A stretch of 64,000 bases of DNA from SHAN690 sp038131955 (GCA_038131955.1 JAYPQK010000012.1:62001-126000), one strand, 5' to 3'. Positions 17,490 through 26,103 are shown, counted from the first letter of the stretch. Made by a program: numbers and translations. The notes: generated by a model not told the origin, from the sequence alone.

Positions 17490-18944
17490 ATGAGTGCAGA
17501 AGTAAGAGCGTTAGAACCATCGATCATGTGGAACCATTTTGCGGACCTGAATGCGGTGCCGCGTCCATCCAAGAAAGAGGAGCGTGTCATCGCCTTCATG
17601 AAGAAGTTTGGAGAGGATCTCGGGTTGCCCACGATGGTAGATGAAGTAGGGAATGTGATTATCAAGAAGCCTGCTTCCTCTGGAATGGAGGATCGAAAGA
17701 CCATCGTGATCCAGAGCCACCTCGACATGGTGCACCAGAAGAATGCAGCTACGAATTTTGATTTTGATTCGGAAGGGATCCGCATGTATATCGACGGCGA
17801 CTGGGTTTGCGCTGATGGAACAACCTTGGGGGCGGATAATGGTATTGGCGTAGCCTCGATCATGGCGCTGCTGAGTAGCAATGACATCCCACATCCGCCG
17901 ATCGAAGCTTTGTTCACCATCGATGAAGAAACGGGAATGACAGGAGCGATGGGCTTGAAAGGCGGTCTTCTCGACGGCGAGATCTTGTTGAACCTCGACA
18001 CCGAAGACGACGATGAATTGACCATCGGCTGTGCAGGAGGAATCGATGTGACCGCAACCGGGCACTATAACCAGACCTCATCTGACGACACCCGCACGTG
18101 GTACAAGCTGACCCTCCGCGGATTGACTGGAGGTCACTCAGGCATGGATATCCATAGGGGACGAGGGAACGCCAACAAGCTAATGAACCGCGTTCTTGAC
18201 TCCATCAACGAGGATGTTGACCTACAGATCGCGAAGATCGACGGAGGGGGATTACGCAACGCGATCCCACGTGAATCCTATGCAGTGATCGGTGTACACA
18301 ACGAAGAGGCATTGGAGGCGCATGTGAAGGATTGGAACACAACCCTCCGGTCCGAATACCACAGCACCGATCCAAACATCGTATTGGAGCTGACCTCCAC
18401 GGAGCGACCTTCAAAAGCCATCACCAATGAATTTGCCAAGCATTTTATTTCGGCCGTTGCCGCTTGTCCTGTAGGTATCTGGCGTATGAGCCCGGAGATC
18501 GACGGACTCGTTCAAACCTCCAATAACCTCGCACGAGTGTTGGTAGAGGATGGCCATTATACCGTCCAATGCTTGACGCGTAGTTCTGTGGATTCTGAGA
18601 AGATGGATGAAGCTCGAGCGATCAAGGGATTGTTTGAGCTGATCGGAGGACATGTGGAGTTTGGTGGTAGCTACCCTGGATGGACCCCGCGTCCTGATGC
18701 AGACATTGTGAGCGTGATGAGTGACTTGTACAAGGAGATGTTCAATGAAGACGCCCACGTGATGGCTTGTCATGCCGGACTTGAATGCGGTATCCTCGGA
18801 ACGAACTATCCGGATATGGAGATGATCTCTTTTGGTCCAAACATCCGTGGCGCGCATTCACCTGATGAGTGCGTACAGATCAGTTCGGTACAGAAGTACT
18901 GGGGCCTTCTCCTAGAAACACTGAAGCGTATCCCAAAGGCCTGA
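17490..18944 (+). CDS. pepD: Aminoacyl-histidine dipeptidase (M20 family, PepD)
   Basis: 484 residues from the ATG at 17490 (MSAEVRALEPSIMWNHFADL); the frame extends upstream into the FkbM gene but that part is noncoding. Metal ligands appear in VIQSHLDMVHQKN, LGADNGIGVA, IDEETGMTGA and the C-terminal CHAGLECGI; the lid-domain block GHSGMDIHRGRGNANKL is typical of PepD. The enzyme hydrolyses beta-alanyl-histidine and other dipeptides with two zinc ions. Its stop TGA overlaps the ATG of the next gene (TGATG). TAAACTTG at 17464-17471 is a one-mismatch -7 box. Confidence 0.93.
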   Translation: MSAEVRALEPSIMWNHFADLNAVPRPSKKEERVIAFMKKFGEDLGLPTMVDEVGNVIIKKPASSGMEDRKTIVIQSHLDMVHQKNAATNFDFDSEGIRMYIDGDWVCADGTTLGADNGIGVASIMALLSSNDIPHPPIEALFTIDEETGMTGAMGLKGGLLDGEILLNLDTEDDDELTIGCAGGIDVTATGHYNQTSSDDTRTWYKLTLRGLTGGHSGMDIHRGRGNANKLMNRVLDSINEDVDLQIAKIDGGGLRNAIPRESYAVIGVHNEEALEAHVKDWNTTLRSEYHSTDPNIVLELTSTERPSKAITNEFAKHFISAVAACPVGIWRMSPEIDGLVQTSNNLARVLVEDGHYTVQCLTRSSVDSEKMDEARAIKGLFELIGGHVEFGGSYPGWTPRPDADIVSVMSDLYKEMFNEDAHVMACHAGLECGILGTNYPDMEMISFGPNIRGAHSPDECVQISSVQKYWGLLLETLKRIPKA

Positions 18945-19969
18945 TGCGCATCATCATCCTAGCCATACTTTGCTACTTGGGGACAGGCACTGCCTTTGCC
19001 CAAGATTCGGTGATCCACGAGATCATGAAACGCGGTATTGAGTACCACGAGCAGGGGAAGTACGACTTGGCGCTGGTGGAGTACAACAAGGCAAAGGAGC
19101 TCGATCCGAAGAACGCCTTTGTCAACTATGAGATGGCTTACACCTACTACTTTTTGAACGACCTCGAGAAGTCGATCAAACTAGCTGAGGTGGCGGCCCA
19201 GGAATCTTCCGAGAGCGGGCTTCAGGCCGTCATTCTTTTAGGGAGTATTTACGACAAGACCGGTCAGCCCAAGAAGTCGATCAAGGTCCTTCGAAAGGGT
19301 ATTGACCGCTTTGGAGACTACTATTTGCTCTGGTACAACCTCGGCATTACGGCCACGAGTATGAACGACTTGGCGCTGGCTCAGGAGGCGTTTTTAAAAT
19401 CGGTGAATAACCGGTTGGATCATGCCAACAGTCACTTTGCTTTGGGACGTATCCTGCTTGCGCAAGAGCGAAGGGTTGAGGCGATCTACCCGTTGTTGTT
19501 CTGTGGCTTGATCGAGCCGGATAGCGACCGATCGCCGGTGGTGTGGAGTACCATCGAGGAGTCCTTTGGTATCGGAGTGGAGCAGACCAGCGACAGTTCA
19601 ACTAGGATCACCTTGAACGTAATGGGGGATGAGACCAACGAGCAAATGCGAAGCGCCGAATTGATGATGTCGATGATGGAGGCGTCGAAGGGTTTGGAGA
19701 AGTACGATGGTTGGGAAGAGTGGCGCGTGGACATGGATATCCTCACGAGCTTTTTGAATTTCGTACACGGACTCGATTGGGGTGACCGAGATGATTTTTT
19801 CACCCAGTATTACATACCGTTATTCGGGTCGATTGCGGGAAGCGATCACATGGAACCCTTCTTTCATTACGTGCGAATATCCAAGTACGAATCATCGCGT
19901 CAGTACTGTGAATCGTACCCCGAAGAATTGCAGGAATTCTTCACGTGGCTTGACACCTTGGAATTTTGA
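18944..19969 (+). CDS. Secreted tetratricopeptide-repeat protein
   Basis: 341 residues from the ATG at 18944, overlapping the pepD stop by one base. Signal peptide 1-20 (MRIIILAILCYLGTGTAFAQ). Residues about 25-215 hold TPR units (RGIEYHEQGKYDLALVEYNK, AYTYYFLNDLEKSIKLAEVA, NLGITATSMNDLALAQEAFL, FALGRILLAQERRVEAIYPL). The C-terminal 120 residues are acidic with no recognised domain. TPR arrays bind other proteins; the coupling to pepD is probably chance proximity in an operon. Confidence 0.8.
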   Translation: MRIIILAILCYLGTGTAFAQDSVIHEIMKRGIEYHEQGKYDLALVEYNKAKELDPKNAFVNYEMAYTYYFLNDLEKSIKLAEVAAQESSESGLQAVILLGSIYDKTGQPKKSIKVLRKGIDRFGDYYLLWYNLGITATSMNDLALAQEAFLKSVNNRLDHANSHFALGRILLAQERRVEAIYPLLFCGLIEPDSDRSPVVWSTIEESFGIGVEQTSDSSTRITLNVMGDETNEQMRSAELMMSMMEASKGLEKYDGWEEWRVDMDILTSFLNFVHGLDWGDRDDFFTQYYIPLFGSIAGSDHMEPFFHYVRISKYESSRQYCESYPEELQEFFTWLDTLEF

Positions 19970-20052
19970 ATGACTTGAGATTTTGAGCGCTTTCATCCAT
20001 GAGTAGGTCGTTTGAGTTTCCCAGCGTGCAACCCTTTTGGACTTGTCCTTGT

Positions 20053-20060
20053 TACCTTTG
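20053..20060 (+). promoter_or_regulatory. -7 promoter box (TACCTTTG) of yaaA
   Basis: Exact match to TAnnTTTG, 13 bases before the yaaA ATG, giving a short leader. A TTTG lies at 20036-20039, closer than the usual distance for the -33 box, so only the -7 element is firm. Confidence 0.5.
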
Positions 20061-20073
20061 AAAACATTCAACA

Positions 20074-20835
20074 ATGATCACGATCCTATCACCTGCCAAG
20101 ACCCTCGATTTCGATTCTTCCCTTCCTGAAGGTTCATTTACACAACCTGAATTTGTGGATGAATCGACGCAGTTGATCCAAAAACTACGTTCCCTCAGCA
20201 AGAAGAAGGTCTCTGAGTTGATGAACCTCAATAAAGACCTGACGGAATTGAACGTGCAACGCTACCAAGAATGGGAGCCCGAATTCACTCCTGACGCATC
20301 TCGTCCGGCCATGCTGGCTTTCAGTGGTGAAGTTTACCGAGGCTTGGATGCTAAGTCCTTTTCTCAGGAAGATCTCAGCTTCAGCCAGGATCACGTTCGC
20401 ATATTGAGCGGCTTGCATGGCCTGCTACGTCCGCTGGATCGTATTCGCCCATACCGTTTGGAAATGGGCACGAAGCTCCCGGTGCGAAGAAGTAAGAACC
20501 TCTATCAGTTTTGGGGAGATAAGATAACAGACTCGATCAACGAGGCCATGGAGCATGCCGGAACCGATGTATTGATCAACCTAGCGTCCAATGAATACTC
20601 AAAGGTCATCGATATGAAGAAGGTGAACGGACGGGTAATCACTCCGATATTCAAAGAATTGAAAGGCGATGACTACAAGGTAGTGATGACCTATGCGAAG
20701 AATGCGCGAGGAGCGATGACTCGATTCATAGTTAAGAACCGAATCATCGATTCGGAATCATTGAAAGGATTTGAAGATTATTCCTTCGCGCCGAAATTCA
20801 GCGACGACTCCGAATGGGTTTTCGTCCGACATTAG
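20074..20835 (+). CDS. yaaA: Peroxide-stress protein YaaA (DUF328)
   Basis: 253 residues, full length. Family blocks: ITILSPAKTLDFDS at the N-terminus, AMLAFSGEVYRGLDA, ILSGLHGLLRPLDRIRPYRL, LINLASNEYSKVID and TYAKNARGAMTRFIVKNRI. YaaA binds DNA and limits damage by lowering free iron under hydrogen peroxide stress in E. coli. It has its own -7 box and is followed 16 bases later by a short membrane-protein frame. Confidence 0.93.
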   Translation: MITILSPAKTLDFDSSLPEGSFTQPEFVDESTQLIQKLRSLSKKKVSELMNLNKDLTELNVQRYQEWEPEFTPDASRPAMLAFSGEVYRGLDAKSFSQEDLSFSQDHVRILSGLHGLLRPLDRIRPYRLEMGTKLPVRRSKNLYQFWGDKITDSINEAMEHAGTDVLINLASNEYSKVIDMKKVNGRVITPIFKELKGDDYKVVMTYAKNARGAMTRFIVKNRIIDSESLKGFEDYSFAPKFSDDSEWVFVRH

Positions 20836-20851
20836 CTTTATTCCATTCAGC

Positions 20852-21088
20852 ATGAAAAAGAGCAACATACTCATCGATCTCCTGATCAGCCTTACCGTGT
20901 TCGTACTGACCACGACGGTTTCGTTTTGGGTATGGAGCCGCTATCTGGAAGATGTCGATGCGGAGCACAAGGAGACCATCAACACGCTGGGTGAGCATAC
21001 GAGCAGTCGCGTATGGAGCACGATGAATACGGACATCGATCAGCTCAAGAACTTCACCAATCAAGTGCTAATACCCCAAACGATATGA
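20852..21088 (+). CDS. Short single-pass membrane protein, possibly a truncated sensor N-terminus
   Basis: 78 residues. Lys-rich start (MKKSN), one membrane helix (ILIDLLISLTVFVLTTTVSF), then a charged extracytoplasmic segment (DAEHKETINTLGEHTSSRVW, DIDQLKNF) that ends abruptly. The layout, helix then D..H..T...LGE.....V, resembles the start of CHASE-type sensor proteins, but the sensor and output domains are missing. The stop TGA overlaps the ATG of the SDR gene by four bases (ATGA), which would couple translation. Either a real small protein or a deletion remnant; I favour the remnant slightly. Confidence 0.45.
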   Translation: MKKSNILIDLLISLTVFVLTTTVSFWVWSRYLEDVDAEHKETINTLGEHTSSRVWSTMNTDIDQLKNFTNQVLIPQTI

Positions 21089-21786
21089 CCATCAAGGATT
21101 CAGTATTCATTGTTACAGGAGGAAGTTCGGGTATCGGAAAGGCAACTGCCCGGATGCTTATCGAGAAAGGCGGAAAGGTCGTGATCACGGGTCGCGACGC
21201 AGGGAAACTGGATCGCGTGGCCAATGAGATCGGAGCGTATGGTGTGCTTGCGGATGTGTCCGAGCAGTCGGGCATCGATCGAACCATGAAGGAGACCTTG
21301 CGCGTATACGGTGATCTGCATGGATTGATCAATAACGCCGGGCATGGTTGGGTGAAGAAGATCGAAGACTATACCTGGGAGGATTTCGAAGCGATCTATC
21401 GCACCAACGTGTTTGGAGCCGCTATGATGGGACAAGCGGCGGCGAAACATTTCGTCGAGAAGAGCTATGGCAACATCGTGAACATTGCTTCTACCGCTGG
21501 CCTGAAGAGCTATGCCGGAGGTGGGATCTACAGTTCTTCCAAATTTGCCCTGCGGAGTCTCACTCAGGCTTGGCAAGCGGAGCTGCGTAAGCACAATATC
21601 CGCGTGATCGGCGTGAATCCTTCTGAGGTGACAACGGCCTTCAATCAACCGAATCGCAAAGAGCGCGATGAAGTAGCCAATAAGCTTCGTGCCGAAGAGA
21701 TCGCCCATGCCATCGTGAGCGCCCTCGAAATGGACGATCGCGGTTTCATTCCTGAAGTCACGGTACATGCTACCAATCCTTTCTGA
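21085..21786 (+). CDS. Short-chain dehydrogenase/reductase
   Basis: 233 residues from the ATG at 21085. NAD(P)-binding TGGSSGIGKAT (about residues 11-21), NNAGHG, the catalytic Ser in NIASTAGLKSYAGG and YSSSKFALRSL with the catalytic Tyr-x3-Lys. VITGRDAGKLD suggests NADP preference through the Arg after the second strand. A classical SDR of the 3-oxoacyl-ACP-reductase-like group; the substrate is not predictable. It is followed after 3 bases by an FAD oxidoreductase, so the two may work on the same metabolite. Confidence 0.88.
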   Translation: MTIKDSVFIVTGGSSGIGKATARMLIEKGGKVVITGRDAGKLDRVANEIGAYGVLADVSEQSGIDRTMKETLRVYGDLHGLINNAGHGWVKKIEDYTWEDFEAIYRTNVFGAAMMGQAAAKHFVEKSYGNIVNIASTAGLKSYAGGGIYSSSKFALRSLTQAWQAELRKHNIRVIGVNPSEVTTAFNQPNRKERDEVANKLRAEEIAHAIVSALEMDDRGFIPEVTVHATNPF

Positions 21787-21789
21787 TCC

Positions 21790-22896
21790 GTGCTGAGTCA
21801 TTGGGAACGCGACTCTCTGCTGCACTGTGATGTCATCATTGTGGGCGGCGGGATCGTCGGACTATCTGTAGCGGCAAGCATAAAAGAGAAGTACCCCAAG
21901 CGCGAGGTCATGGTCTTGGAGCGTTCGATCTTGCCCTATGGTGCAAGTACCCGCAACGCAGGCTTTGCATGCTTTGGAAGCTTGACCGAAGTCCTGCACG
22001 ACGTTGATGTGATGGGAGAGGAAGCCGCTCGCGAATTATTGTTCCAGCGATGGATGGGATTGAAGATCACCCGTAAGCGATTGGGAGATGCGTCCATTGG
22101 ATTTAAGCCTTCCGGGGGGTATGAGTTGATCGACGCTTCACACATTGAGGCTATGGAACATATCGCCGAGGTCAATGCGCTTGTGGAGGATTTTATTCCC
22201 GAGTACATTGAGGATCGGACTAACGAGAAGGAGTCCATGGGCATACAGGCCGAGGGAAGCTTGGTGAGTATGAAGGATGAAGGTCAGGTAGATACGGGTC
22301 AACTGATGAAATCCTTGGAGCGATACGCGCTGTCGAAAGGAGTGATCGTACGGTCAGGGGCGGAGGTTGTTTCGGTGCATTCCGATCGGGTGGAAGTGAA
22401 GGATGGCTTTCGCGGTACTGTAACATTCACGTGCGATCAAGCCATTATCTGTGCCAATGCCTTCTCGAAGAGGTTTTTACCGGATGAGTCCATTGAACCG
22501 GGACGAGGACAGGTCTTCTTGACCTCCGAGATATCGAATCTGCGATTCCGCGGAAATATCCATATTGATGAGGGGTTCTACTACCTGCGGAATGTCGGGA
22601 ACCGCATCCTCTTTGGCGGAGCACGAAATCATTTCATGCAGGAGGAAAGTAGCGATCAGCTGGAGGTGAATCAGAAGGTGGTCGATCATCTCCAAGAGAA
22701 GCTACAGGAGGTGTTTGGCACATCTCTTTCGTGGGAGGTGGAAGCTCAATGGAGCGGAATCATGGGCTTTGGGGCGCATAAGTTGCCCATCGTTAAATGC
22801 ACGGAAGATGGAGTAATTGTAGCTGTTCGGATGGCAGGAATGGGCATTGCTTTAGCCGGATACATCGGAGAAGAAGTGGCAGAAATGATGGCGTAA
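21790..22896 (+). CDS. FAD-dependent oxidoreductase of the DAO (glycine/D-amino-acid oxidase) family
   Basis: 368 residues from a GTG at 21790; no closer ATG precedes the FAD motif. FAD-binding CDVIIVGGGIVGLSVAASI (dinucleotide fold), VLERSILPYGASTRNAGFAC (the R-NAG block shared by DAO-type oxidases), and the C-terminal MAGMGIALAGYIGEEVAEM that closes the flavin site. The RNAGFACFGS segment resembles the flavin-covalent or flavin-contact region of sarcosine-oxidase relatives. It likely oxidises an amine or amino acid. Cotranscribed with the SDR. Confidence 0.85.
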   Translation: MLSHWERDSLLHCDVIIVGGGIVGLSVAASIKEKYPKREVMVLERSILPYGASTRNAGFACFGSLTEVLHDVDVMGEEAARELLFQRWMGLKITRKRLGDASIGFKPSGGYELIDASHIEAMEHIAEVNALVEDFIPEYIEDRTNEKESMGIQAEGSLVSMKDEGQVDTGQLMKSLERYALSKGVIVRSGAEVVSVHSDRVEVKDGFRGTVTFTCDQAIICANAFSKRFLPDESIEPGRGQVFLTSEISNLRFRGNIHIDEGFYYLRNVGNRILFGGARNHFMQEESSDQLEVNQKVVDHLQEKLQEVFGTSLSWEVEAQWSGIMGFGAHKLPIVKCTEDGVIVAVRMAGMGIALAGYIGEEVAEMMA

Positions 22897-22928
22897 ACCT
22901 TCGTCCATTTATTTACGTCTAACTAGGT

Positions 22929-23549
22929 ATGGAAAACAGCATTTACCGCAAGAGTTGGGAAGAAGGAATCGACTACTCGGCATACAGGAGCATGATCGAT
23001 CGCTTATTGGCAGAAGGGAAGACCACGGGGACGGATCAATCTGAAAAGATGATCCAGTATTCTGAACTGAATGTGCAGCGCATGAAGCGCATCGATAAGA
23101 CCACAGCGCTCGATGAGGAAGTGGTGGCAGCACTCCAGCCGGTAGCAAGTGGTATAAAGGTGCTGGTGATCACCGAGGCTTGGTGCGGCGATGCGGCTCA
23201 GATCGTTCCGGTGATCGCAAAGTTGACAGAGCATTTAGGAATCAAGATGAGGATCGTTCTTCGCGATGAGTATCCTGATCTGATCGAACGTCATCTCACC
23301 AATGGCGGGAAGTCGATTCCCGTGATCCTGACCCTGGATGCCGAGACGTTTGAGTTTCGATCTTCTTTCGGACCGCGCCCTAGTGCCCTCCAGCGCATGG
23401 TGCTTGATTACCGCGCCTTGGCAGAACCCAAGCTTCCCTATTCTGAGTTTCAGAAGAATGTGCAACTCTGGTATGCCAAGGATAAGCAGCGCTCGATCCA
23501 AAAAGAATGGTCGGAGGCTGTACTGAAAGGACAGTCGATCGGCGCCTAG
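22929..23549 (+). CDS. Thioredoxin-family protein with a single-cysteine WCGD motif
   Basis: 206 residues. Central thioredoxin fold: KVLVITEAWCGDAAQIVPVI, with Cys86 in WCGDA where a classic thioredoxin would have CxxC, and a cis-proline region in GGKSIPVILTLD. The single cysteine means it cannot form the usual internal disulfide; relatives in Bacteroidetes are annotated as thioredoxin family without known partner. The flanks are charged helices (MIDRLLAEGKTTGTDQSEK and the C-terminal KDKQRSIQKEWSEAVL). No signal peptide, so cytoplasmic. Confidence 0.85.
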   Translation: MENSIYRKSWEEGIDYSAYRSMIDRLLAEGKTTGTDQSEKMIQYSELNVQRMKRIDKTTALDEEVVAALQPVASGIKVLVITEAWCGDAAQIVPVIAKLTEHLGIKMRIVLRDEYPDLIERHLTNGGKSIPVILTLDAETFEFRSSFGPRPSALQRMVLDYRALAEPKLPYSEFQKNVQLWYAKDKQRSIQKEWSEAVLKGQSIGA

Positions 23550-23591
23550 AAGCGACAATTGCTGCATCTTTACGGTCCACTCGGTAACTGA

Positions 23592-24035
23592 ATGCCTAGG
23601 ATCCTTTACTATATAGCGTTAAGTCTGCTGTTCATCGCAACATCTTGTAATCGATGCAAGGAGGGTTGTGTCAATGGTCAATGCATTCAGCGAACCTGTG
23701 ATTGCGATCAATGGTATGCCGGCGATCGCTGTGATCGAAGTCAACTGACGGTGTTTGCCGGTTACTACCGCGGGCAGACGACTACGGATTCAAGTCGTTT
23801 CACTGTTGGATTCAACGTGGTACCGACCGACACGGTCAATATGCTCTACGCCGACAGTCTTTCATTGCGACTCGTTTTTGAAGATGAAACTCGCTTCCAA
23901 GTCCCTGAACAAGAGGTCTTTGGCAAAGTGATGCAAGGAGAGGGGCAAGTGCTTGTAGACTTATTTTCCATCCGTCTGGAGCCGGTCAATGGCGATCCGA
24001 TGGATCAGACGCTGATCGAAGCGACCAGGCACTAG
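23592..24035 (+). CDS. Lipoprotein with an EGF-like cysteine module
   Basis: 147 residues. Lipobox FIATSC with Cys at residue 19. Directly after it comes a compact cysteine-rich segment, NRCKEGCVNGQCIQRTCDCD followed by WYAGDRCD, spaced like an EGF-like domain (C..GC.NGQC....C.C.....G..C). EGF-like modules are rare in bacteria outside Bacteroidetes, where they occur in surface lipoproteins. The remaining 100 residues are beta-rich and unrecognised (LTVFAGYYRGQTTTDSSRF). Probably outer-membrane anchored. Confidence 0.65.
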   Translation: MPRILYYIALSLLFIATSCNRCKEGCVNGQCIQRTCDCDQWYAGDRCDRSQLTVFAGYYRGQTTTDSSRFTVGFNVVPTDTVNMLYADSLSLRLVFEDETRFQVPEQEVFGKVMQGEGQVLVDLFSIRLEPVNGDPMDQTLIEATRH

Positions 24036-24073
24036 CTATTGACATGTCAATTCCCATTCTCTCTTCTTGATCC

Positions 24074-24121
24074 GTTCTTTTGGCTTCCTGCCCGTCCGGT
24101 CAGGCGGGGACCCAAAAGAAC
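24074..24121. repeat. Inverted repeat with the GC-rich 22-mer, second locus
   Basis: GTTCTTTTGG (24074-24083) and CCAAAAGAAC (24112-24121) are perfect reverse complements. Between them, 24087-24108 begins CCTGCCCGTCC and ends CAGGCGGG; it is the reverse complement, with one difference, of 1420-1441. Confidence 0.85.
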
Positions 24122-24352
24122 CAACCGAACGAAGTGAGCTCACGCAAGTAAAAAGTCAAGGCCTTGAGGTAAGATTAGCGAAGCCTTCCCAGTCTAAGAG
24201 GTGCGTGAAGCGGAACAGAACTTTCGCATGACTCCTGTCAAGGGAGCCACTGAGGATTCATACCCAATAACCTAGGTCTCAAACGCATGAAGCGAGCGCA
24301 TCCTCGGTCTCGCTGCAAGCGAGATAGACCTTGAAGGCTTCTTGATTTTTTG

Positions 24353-24378
24353 CTTCTTTTTCATCAAGGAAAAAGAAG
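24353..24378. repeat. Poly-T/poly-A hairpin (possible terminator)
   Basis: CTTCTTTTT at 24353-24361 pairs with AAAAAGAAG at 24370-24378 across an 8-base loop. The stem is AT-rich with no T tract after it, so it is a weak terminator at best and may be part of the larger repeat element. Confidence 0.4.
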
Positions 24379-24487
24379 AGAATGAAGAAAGGTTTTAGGA
24401 GATTTTCATATTGAGCAGGTATTCGATAGAATTAGTGCGCAATCCCGTAAAAATTTCACAATTTCGTCGCCCAAAACACTCACTACC

Positions 24488-25567
24488 ATGGCAAAAGTTC
24501 ACAACTTCAGTGCTGGTCCCAGCATCCTCCCACAAGAAGTCTTTCAAGAAGCTTCTCAAGCCGTTCTCGATTTCAACGGAACAGGCCTTTCACTTTTAGA
24601 GATGTCGCACCGAAGCAAGGACTTCGTAGCGGTGATGGACGAAGCTCGTCAGCTCGTCAAGGATATCTATGGTTTGGGAGATGACTATGAAGTGCTTTTC
24701 CTTCAAGGTGGCGCTAGTCTTGGGTTCCTTACCAGTGCTTACAACATGATGCGTGAGAACAAGCGTTCAGGCTACATCGTGACCGGAGCGTGGGCCAAGA
24801 AGGCTGCGAAGGAAGGTAAGTACCTAGGTGAAATGGTGGAAGTGGCTTCGTCTGCCGATGCCAATTTCAATTACATTCCAAAAGGGTACACTGTTCCTAG
24901 CGATATTGACTTCCTGCATTACACCTCAAACAACACGATCTTCGGAACCGAGTTCCACGATATTCCTGAGACCAACGTTCCTTTGGTGTGTGACATGTCT
25001 TCAGATATCTTCTGTCGAGAACTGGACGCGACCAAGTTTGATTTGATCTATGCAGGGGCGCAAAAGAACATGGGTCCTGCCGGTACTACGCTTTACATTG
25101 TAAAGAAGGACGCGATCGGTAAGTCGTCGTTGAGTATTCCAACCATGCTCAACCTGAAGACGCATGCAGATAAGGAATCTATGTTCAATACTCCTCCTGT
25201 ATTTGCGGTTTACGTGAGTATGTTGGTGCTCCGTTGGATCAAGAAGACCGGTTTGGCTAGTATCGAAGCGACCAACCGACAAAAAGCGAATACGCTCTAT
25301 TCGGAGATTGATCGTAACTCGATGTTCAAGGGGACGGCCGCTGTGGAAGATCGTTCACTCATGAACGGTTGCTTCGTTCTCAGGGACGGCGTAGATGAAG
25401 CTTTGAATCAGGAGTTCTTGAAGATGTGTAATGAAGCGAACATCAGCGGTGTGAAAGGCCACAGAGATGTAGGTGGTTTCCGTGCGAGTATGTACAATGC
25501 TTTACCTCAAGCGAGCATTGACGCCTTGGTAGACGTAATGAAGACCTTCGAAACAAAATTTGGATAA
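24488..25567 (+). CDS. serC: Phosphoserine aminotransferase
   Basis: 359 residues. Starts AKVHNFSAGPSILP, has GTGLSLLEMSHRSKDF, the PLP lysine in YAGAQKNMGPAG (Lys193), and ends GGFRASMYNALP. This class-V enzyme transaminates 3-phosphohydroxypyruvate to phosphoserine and also serves vitamin B6 synthesis. It heads an operon with serA and DUF1015, a common arrangement in Bacteroidetes. The stop overlaps the next ATG by one base (TAATG). Confidence 0.96.
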   Translation: MAKVHNFSAGPSILPQEVFQEASQAVLDFNGTGLSLLEMSHRSKDFVAVMDEARQLVKDIYGLGDDYEVLFLQGGASLGFLTSAYNMMRENKRSGYIVTGAWAKKAAKEGKYLGEMVEVASSADANFNYIPKGYTVPSDIDFLHYTSNNTIFGTEFHDIPETNVPLVCDMSSDIFCRELDATKFDLIYAGAQKNMGPAGTTLYIVKKDAIGKSSLSIPTMLNLKTHADKESMFNTPPVFAVYVSMLVLRWIKKTGLASIEATNRQKANTLYSEIDRNSMFKGTAAVEDRSLMNGCFVLRDGVDEALNQEFLKMCNEANISGVKGHRDVGGFRASMYNALPQASIDALVDVMKTFETKFG

Positions 25568-26103
25568 TGATCAAGAGCATCTCTTTTCTAGTTGTAACTC
25601 TTTCCTTTTTTCTTCCCACTGTGCTGTTGGCTCAAATGCCGAAGAACGATGAGAAGATGTATGAATACCATGAAGAAGCAAGCGTGCGTCGCGCTGGTTC
25701 GGGTGACCTGGTCAAGCGCTTTGAGCACTGGGCCAACGGATATTTCGCTAATGCCGCTTCATACACCATCGCGGTGGATGATTCAACGGAGCGCTACGTG
25801 AACATCGATGTCACCCAGGAGTTGGCGGAAATGATGTTTGGTGTGAACCGAACCCACAAAGATCGAACGATCAGCTATCACATCAAGTTCGACTGCGACC
25901 GAAAGGATTATCAATACTGGATCAACGAGTTCAAGTACAAGGCGTTGGAGATCGACCACAAGAATCGGGAGACCCAACACGACGACTACCTGAGCGATAT
26001 CAAGTCTGCTGCGACCAAGAGCTTGGACGAAGAGATTCATGGCCTGATGGAAGATGTCATTACCAGCTTCAAAGCAGCCGCAGAAATAGAATTGGAAGAT
26101 TAA
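25567..26103 (+). CDS. Secreted protein, DUF4468-like fold
   Basis: 178 residues with a signal peptide (MIKSISFLVVTLSFFLPTVL, cleavage near AQ). The mature part begins with a helix (VKRFEHWANGYFANAASYTI), then strands (TERYVNIDVTQELAEMMFG, TISYHIKFDCDRKDYQYWIN) and a long acidic C-terminal helix. This helix-strand pattern resembles the DUF4468/TBP-like-fold proteins secreted by Bacteroidetes, but the match is by pattern only. It is translationally coupled to serC, inside a biosynthetic operon, which is odd for a secreted protein and looks like an insertion into the usual serC-serA order. Confidence 0.55.
   Translation: MIKSISFLVVTLSFFLPTVLLAQMPKNDEKMYEYHEEASVRRAGSGDLVKRFEHWANGYFANAASYTIAVDDSTERYVNIDVTQELAEMMFGVNRTHKDRTISYHIKFDCDRKDYQYWINEFKYKALEIDHKNRETQHDDYLSDIKSAATKSLDEEIHGLMEDVITSFKAAAEIELED

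Larger units (their letters stand above)
24036..24487. other. 452-bp spacer with several hairpins, upstream of serC
   Basis: No gene supported. Elements: 10-bp inverted repeat 24074-24083/24112-24121 around a GC-rich 22-mer; palindrome GTGAGCTCAC at 24134-24143; hairpin TCTCGCT/AGCGAGA at 24308-24324; hairpin CTTCTTTTT/AAAAAGAAG at 24353-24378, which also allows an alternative CTTGAT/ATCAAG pairing (24341-24346 with 24363-24368). CCTTGAGG near 24161 and CCTTGAAGG near 24330 suggest a larger fold. The serC promoter should lie in the last 80 bases, but I see no clear TAnnTTTG. Confidence 0.75.

Noticed and set aside
19963..19987. Short heptamer-like stretch after the TPR gene
   Set aside because: Only about three loosely matching units on the minus strand; too short to separate from chance.
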